A stretch of 64,000 nt of DNA from positions 182,054 to 246,053 of the forward strand of contig NZ_VFSH01000002.1 in assembly GCF_006385785.1 (NCBI RefSeq), read 5' to 3'. Under the pieces are notes generated by a model. That model was not told the origin of the DNA. It saw only the letters and a program-made list of their open reading frames with translations, and searched no databases. Shown in pieces: positions 54,877 through 63,904 of the stretch. Positions within the stretch are counted from its first letter, which is position 1. Each line of letters opens with the position of its first letter. The DNA comes from Streptococcus shenyangsis. Its GTDB lineage: Bacteria > Bacillota > Bacilli > Lactobacillales > Streptococcaceae. A program made the position numbers and the translations under genes.

Positions 54877-55425
54877 ATGTCTAAAAAAGTATTATTTATC
54901 ATCGGATCACTACGTCAAGGCTCTTTCAACCACCAAATGGCGCTCGAAGCTGAGAAAGCACTTGCTGGTAAAGCAGAAGTTAGCTACCTTGATTATTCAG
55001 CCTTTCCTCTCTTCAGCCAAGATTTGGAAGTTCCAACTCACCCAGCTGTAGCTGCTGCTCGTGAAGCAGTTCTCGCTGCGGATGCTATCTGGATCTTCTC
55101 TCCAGTCTACAACTTCTCTATCCCTGGAACAGTGAAGAACTTGCTTGACTGGCTATCTCGTGCCCTTGACTTGTCTGATACACGCGGTGCTTCTGCCCTT
55201 CAAGACAAATTTGTCACAGTATCATCTGTAGCCAATGCAGGTCACGATCAACTTTTCGCTATCTACAAGGACCTTTTGCCATTTATCCGTACACAAGTCG
55301 TTGGTAATTTCACTGCTGCACGTGTTAATGACTCTGCCTGGGCAGACGGAAAATTGGTTCTCGAAGAAACAGTCCTAAACTCACTTGAAAAACAAGCAGA
55401 AGACTTGGTCGTAGCAATTCAGTAA
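54877..55425 (+). CDS. NADPH-dependent FMN reductase family protein
   Basis: A 182-residue flavodoxin-like oxidoreductase. The N-terminal FIIGSLRQGSFNHQMA is the FMN phosphate-binding loop, and WIFSPVYNFSIPGTVKNLLDWLSR is the second flavin-binding segment. It may act as quinone, azo or chromate reductase; the physiological substrate is open. The ATG at 54877 follows AAGGAGA by six bases; the longer upstream frame covers the promoter and is not real. Single gene with palindromic operator and own terminator, so probably inducible. Confidence 0.92.
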   Translation: MSKKVLFIIGSLRQGSFNHQMALEAEKALAGKAEVSYLDYSAFPLFSQDLEVPTHPAVAAAREAVLAADAIWIFSPVYNFSIPGTVKNLLDWLSRALDLSDTRGASALQDKFVTVSSVANAGHDQLFAIYKDLLPFIRTQVVGNFTAARVNDSAWADGKLVLEETVLNSLEKQAEDLVVAIQ

Positions 55426-55461
55426 AAAATAGAGAATTTTAAGAAGTCTAAATCAATTATA

Positions 55462-55485
55462 GCCACCTCATAAGGTGGCATTTTT
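55462..55485 (+). terminator. Terminator after the FMN reductase gene
   Basis: GCCACCT/AGGTGGC stem with a 4-base loop followed by ATTTTT. Confidence 0.8.
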
Positions 55486-55523
55486 AGACTCAATCAAAAT
55501 TTTCCGACAAACATCAGCCATCC

Positions 55524-55557
55524 AAAAAAACCTTGAGCGTTACCACTCAAGGTTTTT
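55524..55557. terminator. Bidirectional terminator after pclA
   Basis: CCTTGAG/CTCAAGG stem with an 8-base loop, A7 before and T5 after; serves the convergent genes on both sides. Confidence 0.8.
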
Positions 55558-55661
55558 AGCAGTCTTTTCCATCATAGGAAAACCATTCTAAGAATATTCT
55601 TTCATTCGAGATCTATCACTTATCATCTTCTTTCGAGAAACTAATGACTGCTTGTTGCTGA

Positions 55662-58600
55662 TTAATCTTCTTTTCTTCGACCTACATATAGGCTCAATAG
55701 AATACCGCTACCTAGAAGAACAGAGATATAATCAGATTGGCTTCCAGTTTCAGGTAATTTGTCACCATGATTTTCTTTACCTGTAGTTGGTGCTACTGGG
55801 TTAGAAGTTAATGGTGTTACCGGTTGAACTGGTACATTTGGATTTGGTTGTGTTGGAACTTCAGAAATGTTTGAAGTTGGTTTGTCATTGACTTCTGGCA
55901 TACCAGGTACTCCGCCATTAAATTCTGGAATTTCATGAACTGGAGGTGTTGGCATTCCTGGAACTTCTGGATTAGGAAGTTCATTGACTTCAGGCATACC
56001 TGGCACACCACCATTAAACTCTGGAATTTCATGGACTGGTGGTGTTGGCATTCCTGGAACTTCTGCTTCAGGAAGTTCATTCACTTCTGGCATTCCTGGT
56101 ACTCCACCGTTAAATTCTGGTACTTCGTGCACTGGTGGCGTTGGAATTTCTGGAAGTTCTAATTCTGGTTTTTCATAAACCGGAGGATCAAGTGGTGTTA
56201 CCCCTCCTGTATATTCCGGTAATTCATTAACTGGTGGAACTGGTTTGTCATTTGATGGTGTTACTGGTTTATCTTTGCAACCACATTTACCATCTTTTCC
56301 GTCTTTAACAACTGTTTTTGTCACAGTTCCGTCAGAATTGATGATTGTGATTGTATGACTACCATTTCCATTATCTTCAACAGAAACTTTTGGTGATTTA
56401 CCATCTTTACCGTCTTTAATCACCATTTCTGTCTTACTTCCATCTGGATTAATGATTGTAACAACGTGAGTTCCATCGTTATTATTTTTAACAGTTACAG
56501 TGGGTGAAACGCCATCTTTACCGTCTTTACCATCTTTGATAATAGATTTGTATTCACGGCCATCAGAATCAACAATTGTCAATGTGTGAGTTCCGTCTCC
56601 GTTATCAACGATGTTCGCTTTTGGTGATTTACCATCAAAGATTGTAGTTGTCGTTTCTTTACCATCAGCACCTGTCACCTTAATAGTGTGCGAACCGTTG
56701 TTGTTATCAATCACTTCAAGTTTTGGTGATTTACCATCACGAACTATAGTTGTTGTAGTTGTACCGTCTGAGTTCACAACTGTGATAGTGTGAGTACCAT
56801 CTCCGTTATCCACAACCTTAGCAGTTGGTGATTTACCGTCACGAACTGTTGTTTCAGAAACAGTACCATTACCGTTTTCTACATGAATTGTGTAAGTACC
56901 ATCATGGTTGTCAGTAACAGTCGCTACTGGTGATTTACCATCTTTAATGATTGTTTCAGTAGTAGTTCCATCACCATTTAGAACTGAAATCTTATGAGTT
57001 CCATTTTGTTCGTCAGTAATAGTAACTTTTGGTGATTTACCATCACGAACTGTGGTTTCAGTTGTCACACCTTCTGGATTTGTAATAACGATCGTATGAC
57101 TTCCGTCTCCATTGTCACGAACAGATGCGGTTGGAGTACGTCCGTCAACACCGTCACGTCCATTTTTCACAACAAACTCATTCTTAGTTCCGTCTGGGTT
57201 AGTGATTGTTACTGTGTGGCTTCCATCTGGATTTTCTGTTGTAGTTGCTGTTGCAGCTTTACCGTCTTTACCATCTTTGATGATAGCGTTGGTAACATTA
57301 CCGTCTCCATCCGTAACTTTAACAGTATGAGTTCCATCTCCGTTATCCGTTACTTCAACTTTTGGAGTCTTACCGTCTTTACCGTTTTTAACAACTGTTT
57401 CTTTAGTTGTTCCATCTGGATTTGTTACAGTGATTGTGTGGCTTCCATCTGGGTTTTCTGTAGTTGTGATAGTTGCAGTTTTACCGTCTTTACCATCTTT
57501 AACTTTAGTTGTTGATTCAGAACCATCAGGGTTTCTAACAGTAATAGAGTGTGTTCCATCTCCATTGTCCGTTACATTTACAACTGGTGATTTACCGTCT
57601 GCTCCGTTTTCACCTTTGTCGCCTTTTTCACCTTTAAGTCCATCAAGAACTGTTGCAAGTGGTTTTGTAGGATCTAATGGTTGTCCTGGATTTGCTGGAT
57701 CTTCTACATAAATCTTAGTCTCGTTACCTTCTTTTTTAGCAACTAAAGATTTTCCATCTTTACCATCTTTACCGTCTTTAATATTAACAGTTACTGGATC
57801 TTTCCCTGGAACAGTAATTGTTACATCTGTGCTCTTGCCATCTGCACCTGGTTTTGTAGTGATTTCTGGAGTTTTACCATCTTCACCTTTATCACCTTTA
57901 GGTCCTTTGATGTTGCCTGCTGGTTCCCATGCATTGTTCTTCTTAACGAAGACATCGCCTGTTTCAGTATTAACGAAGCTATCTCCATCTTTGCCGTCTG
58001 TAGCTTTTGGATCTACTTTTCCGTTTAATACTTCTTTACCATCACGACCAGATGCTCCATCTTTGATCATTTCTGACCCTAGAAGTTCATCAGTTCCTGG
58101 AGTATATTTGCCGTCTCCATTTTCATCTGTGTAGAATGTTACGATTGTGTGAGATGGATTTCCATTTTGTCCTTCAACACGTAATAAGTCAACTTTTGGA
58201 GTTTTCCCATTTAGACCATTTTCTCCATTTTTAACATTTACTGTCACTGGATTTTTCCCTGGTACAGTGAATGTAATATCAGAACTGTTTCCATCTTTAC
58301 CAGGTGTAACTGTTACTTCTGGAGTTTTTCCGTCTTCACCTTTTGGACCTTTGATGTTGCCTGCTGGTTCCCATGCATTGTTCTTCTTAACGAAGACATC
58401 GCCTGTTTCAGTATTAACGAAGCTATCTCCATCTTTGCCGTCTGTAGCTTTTGGATCTACTTTTCCGTTTAATACTTCTTTACCGTCACGACCAGATGCT
58501 CCATCCGCACCTTTTGCTCCATCTTGTCCATCTTTAACTACTGTTGTTTGAACAAGTGTGTCTGTTCCTTCTGTGTAGTTTCCGTCGCCATCTTTGTCAA

Positions 58601-61600
58601 TGTAGAAGGTTAATGTAGTTTGTTTCTTCGCTTCATCTCGTTCTGCTTTGACTTTTGGTGTTTGTCCATCTGCACCGTTTTTTCCATCAGTCCCATTGTA
58701 AACATCTTTTGTATTTAATATAGTATCTCCTTCATCAAACACATCATTATTGTTTTTATCATCATAAACAGTAATTTGAATTCCTGAACGACTTGATACA
58801 CCTGCCGATTCGGCAGATTTTGTTATATCTTCTACTTTAATTTTCGGAGCTCTACCGTCCTTACCATTTTCACCTTTGTCACCTTTTTGACCTTGTTCTC
58901 CTTGAGGCCCTCTAATATTACCGATTTTCCCCCAAGCTCCATCTCTCTTTTTATACACATCTCCTGTTGTAGCATCAATGTATGTATCACCATCTTTACC
59001 ATCTTCTGGCCTTGGAGCTATAATTCCACTTAATAATTCAGCTCCTCTTATAGCATCTTTACCATCATTACCATTCTCTCCTTTTGGAGCAGGAGGAATA
59101 ACAGTACTTGATATCAACTCATCACCTTCATCAAATACACCATTATGATTATTATCATAATATGCTTTTATTTCGGTTCCCGCATATTCACCTGATGGTT
59201 TAGGTTGAGTTGATGGTGGTTGTGATGCTGTTGAACCTGCAGTTGCTGGTTGTGAACCTGTTAAACCTGTAGTTGATGGTTGTACTGTTTCTGATGACTC
59301 AGTTGCACTTCTATCTTCATCTGGTAATGCTCTTCTATTTCTTGCACTTCTTGATGTTCCAGAAGGTTGTGAATTAGAAGTTGATCCAACACCTCTTCTA
59401 ACTGCTTCCACCAATGCATTTAAGTCAATAGTTGGTGTACGTCCATCTTTACCATCTTTAATGTTAACTGTTACAGGCTCTTCTCCAGAAACTGTAAATG
59501 TAATGTCAGTACTATGACCATCTTCTCCACGAGCAGTTGTCACTTTAGGAGTTGCACCCTTATCACCTTTTTCACCTTTGGCTCCATCCGCAATTACAAC
59601 TTCTTTTAGTTTTGTATCGCCTGCATCAAATTCGTTGTTATCATTTTGGTCATAATAGAATATAACGGTCGTTGTTTTATCTGCGTCATTTCGTTGAGTC
59701 GCAACTAATGGACTTGCTCCATCGAAACCATCTCTTACAACAGTACTTGTAACATTACCTCTACCGTCGTTAATCGTGATAGTATGAGTGCCGTCATCTT
59801 TATTATCTTTAACGGTTACGGTTGGAGTTACACCGTCACGACCTGCCTGACCTTGGTCTCCTTTTTCACCTTTAGCTCCAGTGAGTCCACGTTCACCTCG
59901 GTCTCCTTTTTCACCTTTAGCTCCAGTTAAACCGCGCTCGCCTTGGTCCCCTTTTTCACCTTTAGCTCCAGTTAGACCGCGTTCGCCTTGGTCTCCTTTT
60001 TCACCTTTAGCTCCAGTGAGTCCACGTTCGCCTCGGTCTCCTTTTTCACCTTTAGCTCCAGTTAGACCGCGTTCACCTTGGTCTCCTTTTTCACCTTTAG
60101 CTCCAGTTAAACCGCGTTCGCCTTGATCTCCTTTTTCACCTTTAGCTCCAGTTAAACCGCGTTCACCTTGGTCTCCTTTTTCACCTTTGGCTCCATCTTT
60201 AATAGCAATTTTTTGAACAAGTTCATCTACACCTTCTGTATAAACCCCGTTGCCATCGTTATCAAGATAGAAAGTAAGATTATTTGTATCACCGACTTTA
60301 TTTTGATCAACACGTGGTTTTACTGTATCGATTAGCTCTTTAGCAACACCAATTTGCAGAATACGTGGCTTAGCTTCTTTAGTGACACTATTACTAATTG
60401 GCAATCCTAAAATTGTTTCGTTACCAAATCGATGGACTTTATAGGTAATTTGACGTTGTCCTTTTTCACCTTCTCTGACTAATCTAGTTTGGCCTTCTGG
60501 CAATTTACTAGTTGGAAGGTAGACTGTTTGGAAGTCAATGTCTTCTGTAACAACCTTGTTACTAGAACCACCATTTGGATTGGCATCCAAGTATAGTGGG
60601 TTTGCTCTATAATAATAGTTAGAGTTACTGTATGGATCATTGCTAGTAGCGGCACCGCCACCACCTTGATCCACGTTAAAAGTAACAGGTTTCAAACGGA
60701 CAGACAAATCACCATTTGGATTGTTGATTGGCAAACTGAATCTGATTGTCTGTTGCATACTTGTTTCAGTAGCAGAGGTCATAGTATATCCTGAGTGAGA
60801 TACGAAGTTGGCACCCTGGCTAATAGGTTTTGATTGCTCTCTTAATCTTGGAGTTGTGATAGTTGCATTTGAAGGATTTCCAAATCCATCCCCTTTATCC
60901 AAGATAAAGTTATTATTAACAAATTCACCTGGACCAGAATATTGAATTGTGAAATTCAATCTATTACCTTGACGTACTGTCGTCACATCGTAATGAATTG
61001 AATTACCACCACGTGCGTTCCCGTAGCCACGAAAACTGTAACTACGACCAGATTGACTGATATCTGTAAATGCAACTGTATTCCCAGAACCTGAGACAAT
61101 CGGGTTGGCTGGATTGCTAGCCGCTCTAAAACCACTATGCCCCTTCTCCAAGTCTTCCTTACGGATAGCTGGATTTTGGCGAGCATCAGAAAGGCTTAAA
61201 CCTGGTTTCAAGATTTCATTAGTAGATGCTGGAGCTGAAGTTGTTTCTACTTTGGCAGCTGTGCTAGCTGGCAAAACAACACTATCAAGAGCTGAACGAT
61301 TAGTTGTAGGAGCTTGCTTAGTTTCTTCTTCTGCTTCATCTGCATCAGCTTTCTTCGCTACAGAAGTTTCTGATACAGTTCCTTTATCAGAGTTAGAGCG
61401 GAGTTCCAGTCCAATGACAGCTGATTGAATAGATGACTCCGCTGCTGATAATTCAGCTTCAGTTGCATCTGCTTTCCCAAGCAAACTTTGACCAGCTTGG
61501 ATACTTGCTTTCAAGTTTGCAGCACTAGCTTCTGTATATAATTTTGCTTCTAATTTTTTTGCACGCGAAAGAGCCGTTAACAATTTTGATTTATCAACTG

Positions 61601-61961
61601 CACTTTGATGAGAAACTTCCTCTTTTTCCACTTTAGGTTCTTCAACCTTTTCTACAGTTGCCTTAACAGCTTCAGATTTAGCTGGAGTCACCTCTACTGG
61701 ATTAACAACAGTTGGAGCTGCGTAGGTAGTTTCTTTCTTAGCTGTAGAAACTTCTGCTGGTTTAGTAGTTTCTGCTATCTTATCAACAGAAACACTGTTA
61801 GTTGCCTCAGGATTTTGTTCCTCTGCTTGCGTATTGACAGCAGTTCCCAAGACTAAGGCTGTTCCGAGCAGTACACTAGCTGCCCCAAAGTGATACTTAC
61901 GAATAGAAAAACGTTGTTGCATTTTATACCAATCAAATGATTTTCTCTGTGCCTGTTTCAT
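55662..61961 (-). CDS. pclA: PclA-type collagen-like LPxTG surface protein
   Basis: A 2,099-residue wall protein. Order: YSIRK-type signal (FSIRKYHFGAASVLLG, 18-46); a helical Lys/Glu/Ala region to about 250; a globular non-repeat N-domain (about 270-530); collagen-like Gly-X-Y repeats GAKGEKGDQGERGLT (about 590-710); alternating modules with six acidic D-x-D/N-x-D/N-G loops and more Gly-X-Y stretches; a Ser/Thr linker (about 860-930); twelve DNGDGTHTITV-type repeats (about 1457-1892); Cys1893-Gly-Cys1895; proline-rich repeats; sortase motif LPETG (2069-2073), helix and RRKED tail. PclA is reported to aid pneumococcal adherence and invasion in some strains. GAGG precedes the ATG. The divergent Mga/RofA-type gene is the likely regulator. 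Confidence 0.9.
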   Translation of the reverse strand: MKQAQRKSFDWYKMQQRFSIRKYHFGAASVLLGTALVLGTAVNTQAEEQNPEATNSVSVDKIAETTKPAEVSTAKKETTYAAPTVVNPVEVTPAKSEAVKATVEKVEEPKVEKEEVSHQSAVDKSKLLTALSRAKKLEAKLYTEASAANLKASIQAGQSLLGKADATEAELSAAESSIQSAVIGLELRSNSDKGTVSETSVAKKADADEAEEETKQAPTTNRSALDSVVLPASTAAKVETTSAPASTNEILKPGLSLSDARQNPAIRKEDLEKGHSGFRAASNPANPIVSGSGNTVAFTDISQSGRSYSFRGYGNARGGNSIHYDVTTVRQGNRLNFTIQYSGPGEFVNNNFILDKGDGFGNPSNATITTPRLREQSKPISQGANFVSHSGYTMTSATETSMQQTIRFSLPINNPNGDLSVRLKPVTFNVDQGGGGAATSNDPYSNSNYYYRANPLYLDANPNGGSSNKVVTEDIDFQTVYLPTSKLPEGQTRLVREGEKGQRQITYKVHRFGNETILGLPISNSVTKEAKPRILQIGVAKELIDTVKPRVDQNKVGDTNNLTFYLDNDGNGVYTEGVDELVQKIAIKDGAKGEKGDQGERGLTGAKGEKGDQGERGLTGAKGEKGDQGERGLTGAKGEKGDRGERGLTGAKGEKGDQGERGLTGAKGEKGDQGERGLTGAKGEKGDRGERGLTGAKGEKGDQGQAGRDGVTPTVTVKDNKDDGTHTITINDGRGNVTSTVVRDGFDGASPLVATQRNDADKTTTVIFYYDQNDNNEFDAGDTKLKEVVIADGAKGEKGDKGATPKVTTARGEDGHSTDITFTVSGEEPVTVNIKDGKDGRTPTIDLNALVEAVRRGVGSTSNSQPSGTSRSARNRRALPDEDRSATESSETVQPSTTGLTGSQPATAGSTASQPPSTQPKPSGEYAGTEIKAYYDNNHNGVFDEGDELISSTVIPPAPKGENGNDGKDAIRGAELLSGIIAPRPEDGKDGDTYIDATTGDVYKKRDGAWGKIGNIRGPQGEQGQKGDKGENGKDGRAPKIKVEDITKSAESAGVSSRSGIQITVYDDKNNNDVFDEGDTILNTKDVYNGTDGKNGADGQTPKVKAERDEAKKQTTLTFYIDKDGDGNYTEGTDTLVQTTVVKDGQDGAKGADGASGRDGKEVLNGKVDPKATDGKDGDSFVNTETGDVFVKKNNAWEPAGNIKGPKGEDGKTPEVTVTPGKDGNSSDITFTVPGKNPVTVNVKNGENGLNGKTPKVDLLRVEGQNGNPSHTIVTFYTDENGDGKYTPGTDELLGSEMIKDGASGRDGKEVLNGKVDPKATDGKDGDSFVNTETGDVFVKKNNAWEPAGNIKGPKGDKGEDGKTPEITTKPGADGKSTDVTITVPGKDPVTVNIKDGKDGKDGKSLVAKKEGNETKIYVEDPANPGQPLDPTKPLATVLDGLKGEKGDKGENGADGKSPVVNVTDNGDGTHSITVRNPDGSESTTKVKDGKDGKTATITTTENPDGSHTITVTNPDGTTKETVVKNGKDGKTPKVEVTDNGDGTHTVKVTDGDGNVTNAIIKDGKDGKAATATTTENPDGSHTVTITNPDGTKNEFVVKNGRDGVDGRTPTASVRDNGDGSHTIVITNPEGVTTETTVRDGKSPKVTITDEQNGTHKISVLNGDGTTTETIIKDGKSPVATVTDNHDGTYTIHVENGNGTVSETTVRDGKSPTAKVVDNGDGTHTITVVNSDGTTTTTIVRDGKSPKLEVIDNNNGSHTIKVTGADGKETTTTIFDGKSPKANIVDNGDGTHTLTIVDSDGREYKSIIKDGKDGKDGVSPTVTVKNNNDGTHVVTIINPDGSKTEMVIKDGKDGKSPKVSVEDNGNGSHTITIINSDGTVTKTVVKDGKDGKCGCKDKPVTPSNDKPVPPVNELPEYTGGVTPLDPPVYEKPELELPEIPTPPVHEVPEFNGGVPGMPEVNELPEAEVPGMPTPPVHEIPEFNGGVPGMPEVNELPNPEVPGMPTPPVHEIPEFNGGVPGMPEVNDKPTSNISEVPTQPNPNVPVQPVTPLTSNPVAPTTGKENHGDKLPETGSQSDYISVLLGSGILLSLYVGRRKED
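55860..56200 (-). repeat. Proline-rich repeats near the C-terminus of pclA
   Basis: Three to four copies of PVHEVPEFNGGVPGMPEVNE with small changes, the cell-wall-spanning part before LPETG. Copies are nearly identical in DNA. Confidence 0.85.
56286..57593 (-). repeat. Twelve DNGDGTHTITV-type repeats in pclA
   Basis: Twelve units of about 34-37 residues beginning KSPxVxVxDNGDGTHTI and ending TTVRDGKDG or shorter. Neighbouring units differ at many positions, so they are older than the collagen repeats. Probably small beta-rich stalk modules. Confidence 0.85.
57904..58061 (-). repeat. 158-bp direct repeat in pclA, copy 1
   Basis: Differs from 58348-58505 at one base only. Encodes GRDGKEVLNGKVDPKATDG through NNAWEPAGNIKGPKG. 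Confidence 0.93.
58348..58505 (-). repeat. 158-bp direct repeat in pclA, copy 2
   Basis: Second copy of the repeat at 57904-58061, 444 bases away. A diverged third module (DGKDGDTYIDATTGDVYKKR) lies near 58950. Confidence 0.93.
59832..60194 (-). repeat. Collagen-like 45-bp tandem repeats in pclA
   Basis: Seven full copies of GAKGEKGDQGERGLT (Q or R at one position) plus a partial eighth that runs into GQAGRDG. Perfect Gly-X-Y periodicity for about 120 residues. Copies differ only at synonymous sites and the Q/R site. Confidence 0.95.
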
Positions 61962-62332
61962 ATTCTTTACCTCAATATAATTTTATACTATACAATTTAC
62001 ATCTATTTTTTATATAATTCAATATGGTTTTACAGATTAATATATAGTATTTTTTCCCTCAAGATTCATTTAAATTGTTCTAATCAAAGTGAATTTACTG
62101 ACAAAAAAATGATTCTCATATTTTGGTACAAATAGTACAGAAAAATAATATAGAGGTAAAAATGTAATCGCAAAATCAATACAAATATTCCATTAACATT
62201 TAATTGCCCTCCTATATTCGATTCATAAATATTGTTTTAAGATCAAATCGGATTATTATCCATCTTAACAATATCAATATTAGCATTTTTATTATAGACT
62301 ATGATATAATGAGCTTAGGAGGATAGAACCCT
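61962..62332. other. Divergent intergenic region between pclA and its regulator gene
   Basis: 371 very AT-rich bases. The regulator promoter (TGATATAAT) is clear at 62302-62310. For pclA I see AT-rich -10-like boxes but no convincing pair. A GTACaaataGTAC inverted repeat lies near 62126-62138. This is the expected binding region for the Mga-type regulator. Confidence 0.6.
62302..62310 (+). promoter_or_regulatory. Extended -10 of the Mga/RofA-type regulator gene
   Basis: TGATATAAT, perfect extended -10, 22 bases before the ATG, followed by AGGAGG. Confidence 0.7.
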
Positions 62333-63817
62333 ATGAGATCTCTATTATCTACAAAAGAACAACGACAATTGCGACTACTTGAAATACTCATTCAGGAACG
62401 AGATTGGATACGTCTAAACGAGTTAGCACAAACTTTAGAATGCACCGAGCGTATCCTGAAAAATGACTTAAACGAACTACGAACAGCATTCCCAACTTTC
62501 AAAATTCAATCTTCTATCAATGGCATTATGCTAAATCTAGATACAGCGGCAAGTATAGAAGATATTTATATTTATTTCCTCAGTCATTCCCAATCTTTTC
62601 AGTTATTAGAATATATGTTTTTTAACGAAGGATTGCCTATTTACCGAACTGTAGAAAAACTGCATTCTAGTAATGCCAATCTTTATCGTTTAGGAAATCG
62701 AATCACCACCATTCTCTCGAAACAATTCCAAATTGAACTGTCTTTTACTCCAACATCCCTGAATGGAAATGAAATCGATATTCGCTATTTTTATGCCCAA
62801 TACTTTTCAGAGCGATATTATTTTCTAGACTGGCCTTTCCCAGATATTTCTGAAAAAGTCATAACAGAGTTCGCTGACTACTTCTATAAATCCACAAATT
62901 ACCCAATGCGATTTGCAATCTATAGAATGTATAAGCTGATGCTCGCAATTAGTATTCATCGAGTAAAAAATGGACATTTCATTGATTTGCCGAATCATTT
63001 TTACCAAGACTACTATCCTGTTTTAATGAATTTACCAGATTTTGAGGACAAGCTTGCATACTTCTCTCAACAATTTGGACTGGAAATGACTCCAGATATT
63101 GTGGCCCAAATTTTCATTTCCTTTCTTCAAAATGATATTTTTCTAGATCCACAGCAATTCTTTGATTCTCTAAATAAAAATGATGAATCTCGCTATTCTT
63201 ATCAGTTATTAAGCCAAATTTTGGAACGATTATCTAAAGCATTTAATATTAAATTTGCTAATCATGATGAACTCATTTGGCACCTGCACAATACAGCTTA
63301 TTTTGAAAGACAGGAAACCTTTTCAACACCACTCTTATTTGAGCAAAAGAGAATTACACTAGAAAAATTCAAGGTCTATTTCCCAGACTTTATGGAAAGT
63401 GCTCGTCAAGAACTGGCTCAATATCGACAAGCAATTGGACAGCATGACCATCCTGAACAGTTGGAACACTTGATGTATACCATCTTAACCCATACTGAAA
63501 ACCTCTCTACTCAGTTGTTAGAAAATCGACCACCTATCAAGGTTTTGATTATCAATAACTTTGACCATGCTATCTCCCTTACCTTTGTTGATATGCTTTC
63601 CTATTACTGTAATAACCGTTTTACCTTCGATATTTGGGATGAATTAGAAACAAGTCCTGAGATTTTAAATCAGACAGATTACGATATCATCGTGTCTAAT
63701 TTCTACATTCCAGGGATTACCAAGAAGTTTATTTGCCGAAACCATCTATCAATCATGGATTTGGTTAATCATCTTAATACTTTATCAAATGAGATTCATT
63801 TTTCTAACTCTTTATAG
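62333..63817 (+). CDS. Mga/RofA-family transcriptional regulator
   Basis: A 494-residue stand-alone virulence-type regulator. Residues 1-70 hold the winged HTH (RQLRLLEILIQERDWIRLNELAQ, ECTERILKNDLNELR), and the central region the PRD-like Mga domains (FDSLNKNDESRYSYQLLSQI; about 170-400). The last 100 residues (KVLIINNFDHAISLTFVDML) look like an EIIB-like domain. AGGAGG ten bases before the ATG. Divergent from pclA, as in pneumococcal strains that carry pclA; probably activates it, perhaps in response to sugar phosphotransfer. Which His residues would be phosphorylated I cannot say. Confidence 0.9.
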   Translation: MRSLLSTKEQRQLRLLEILIQERDWIRLNELAQTLECTERILKNDLNELRTAFPTFKIQSSINGIMLNLDTAASIEDIYIYFLSHSQSFQLLEYMFFNEGLPIYRTVEKLHSSNANLYRLGNRITTILSKQFQIELSFTPTSLNGNEIDIRYFYAQYFSERYYFLDWPFPDISEKVITEFADYFYKSTNYPMRFAIYRMYKLMLAISIHRVKNGHFIDLPNHFYQDYYPVLMNLPDFEDKLAYFSQQFGLEMTPDIVAQIFISFLQNDIFLDPQQFFDSLNKNDESRYSYQLLSQILERLSKAFNIKFANHDELIWHLHNTAYFERQETFSTPLLFEQKRITLEKFKVYFPDFMESARQELAQYRQAIGQHDHPEQLEHLMYTILTHTENLSTQLLENRPPIKVLIINNFDHAISLTFVDMLSYYCNNRFTFDIWDELETSPEILNQTDYDIIVSNFYIPGITKKFICRNHLSIMDLVNHLNTLSNEIHFSNSL

Positions 63818-63904
63818 ACTAAGCAATAGTTGGAAAAGAAATCGTAAAACTCCTAAAAAAAAAAACGCATCATATGTACTGATCCCAAAAAGTTGGACAA
63901 ATAA

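Noticed and set aside
59832..60194. Plus-strand open frame with Pro-Arg-Ser-rich repeats opposite the collagen region
   Set aside because: It is the antisense of the Gly-X-Y repeats, an artefact of their composition; no ribosome binding site or homology.
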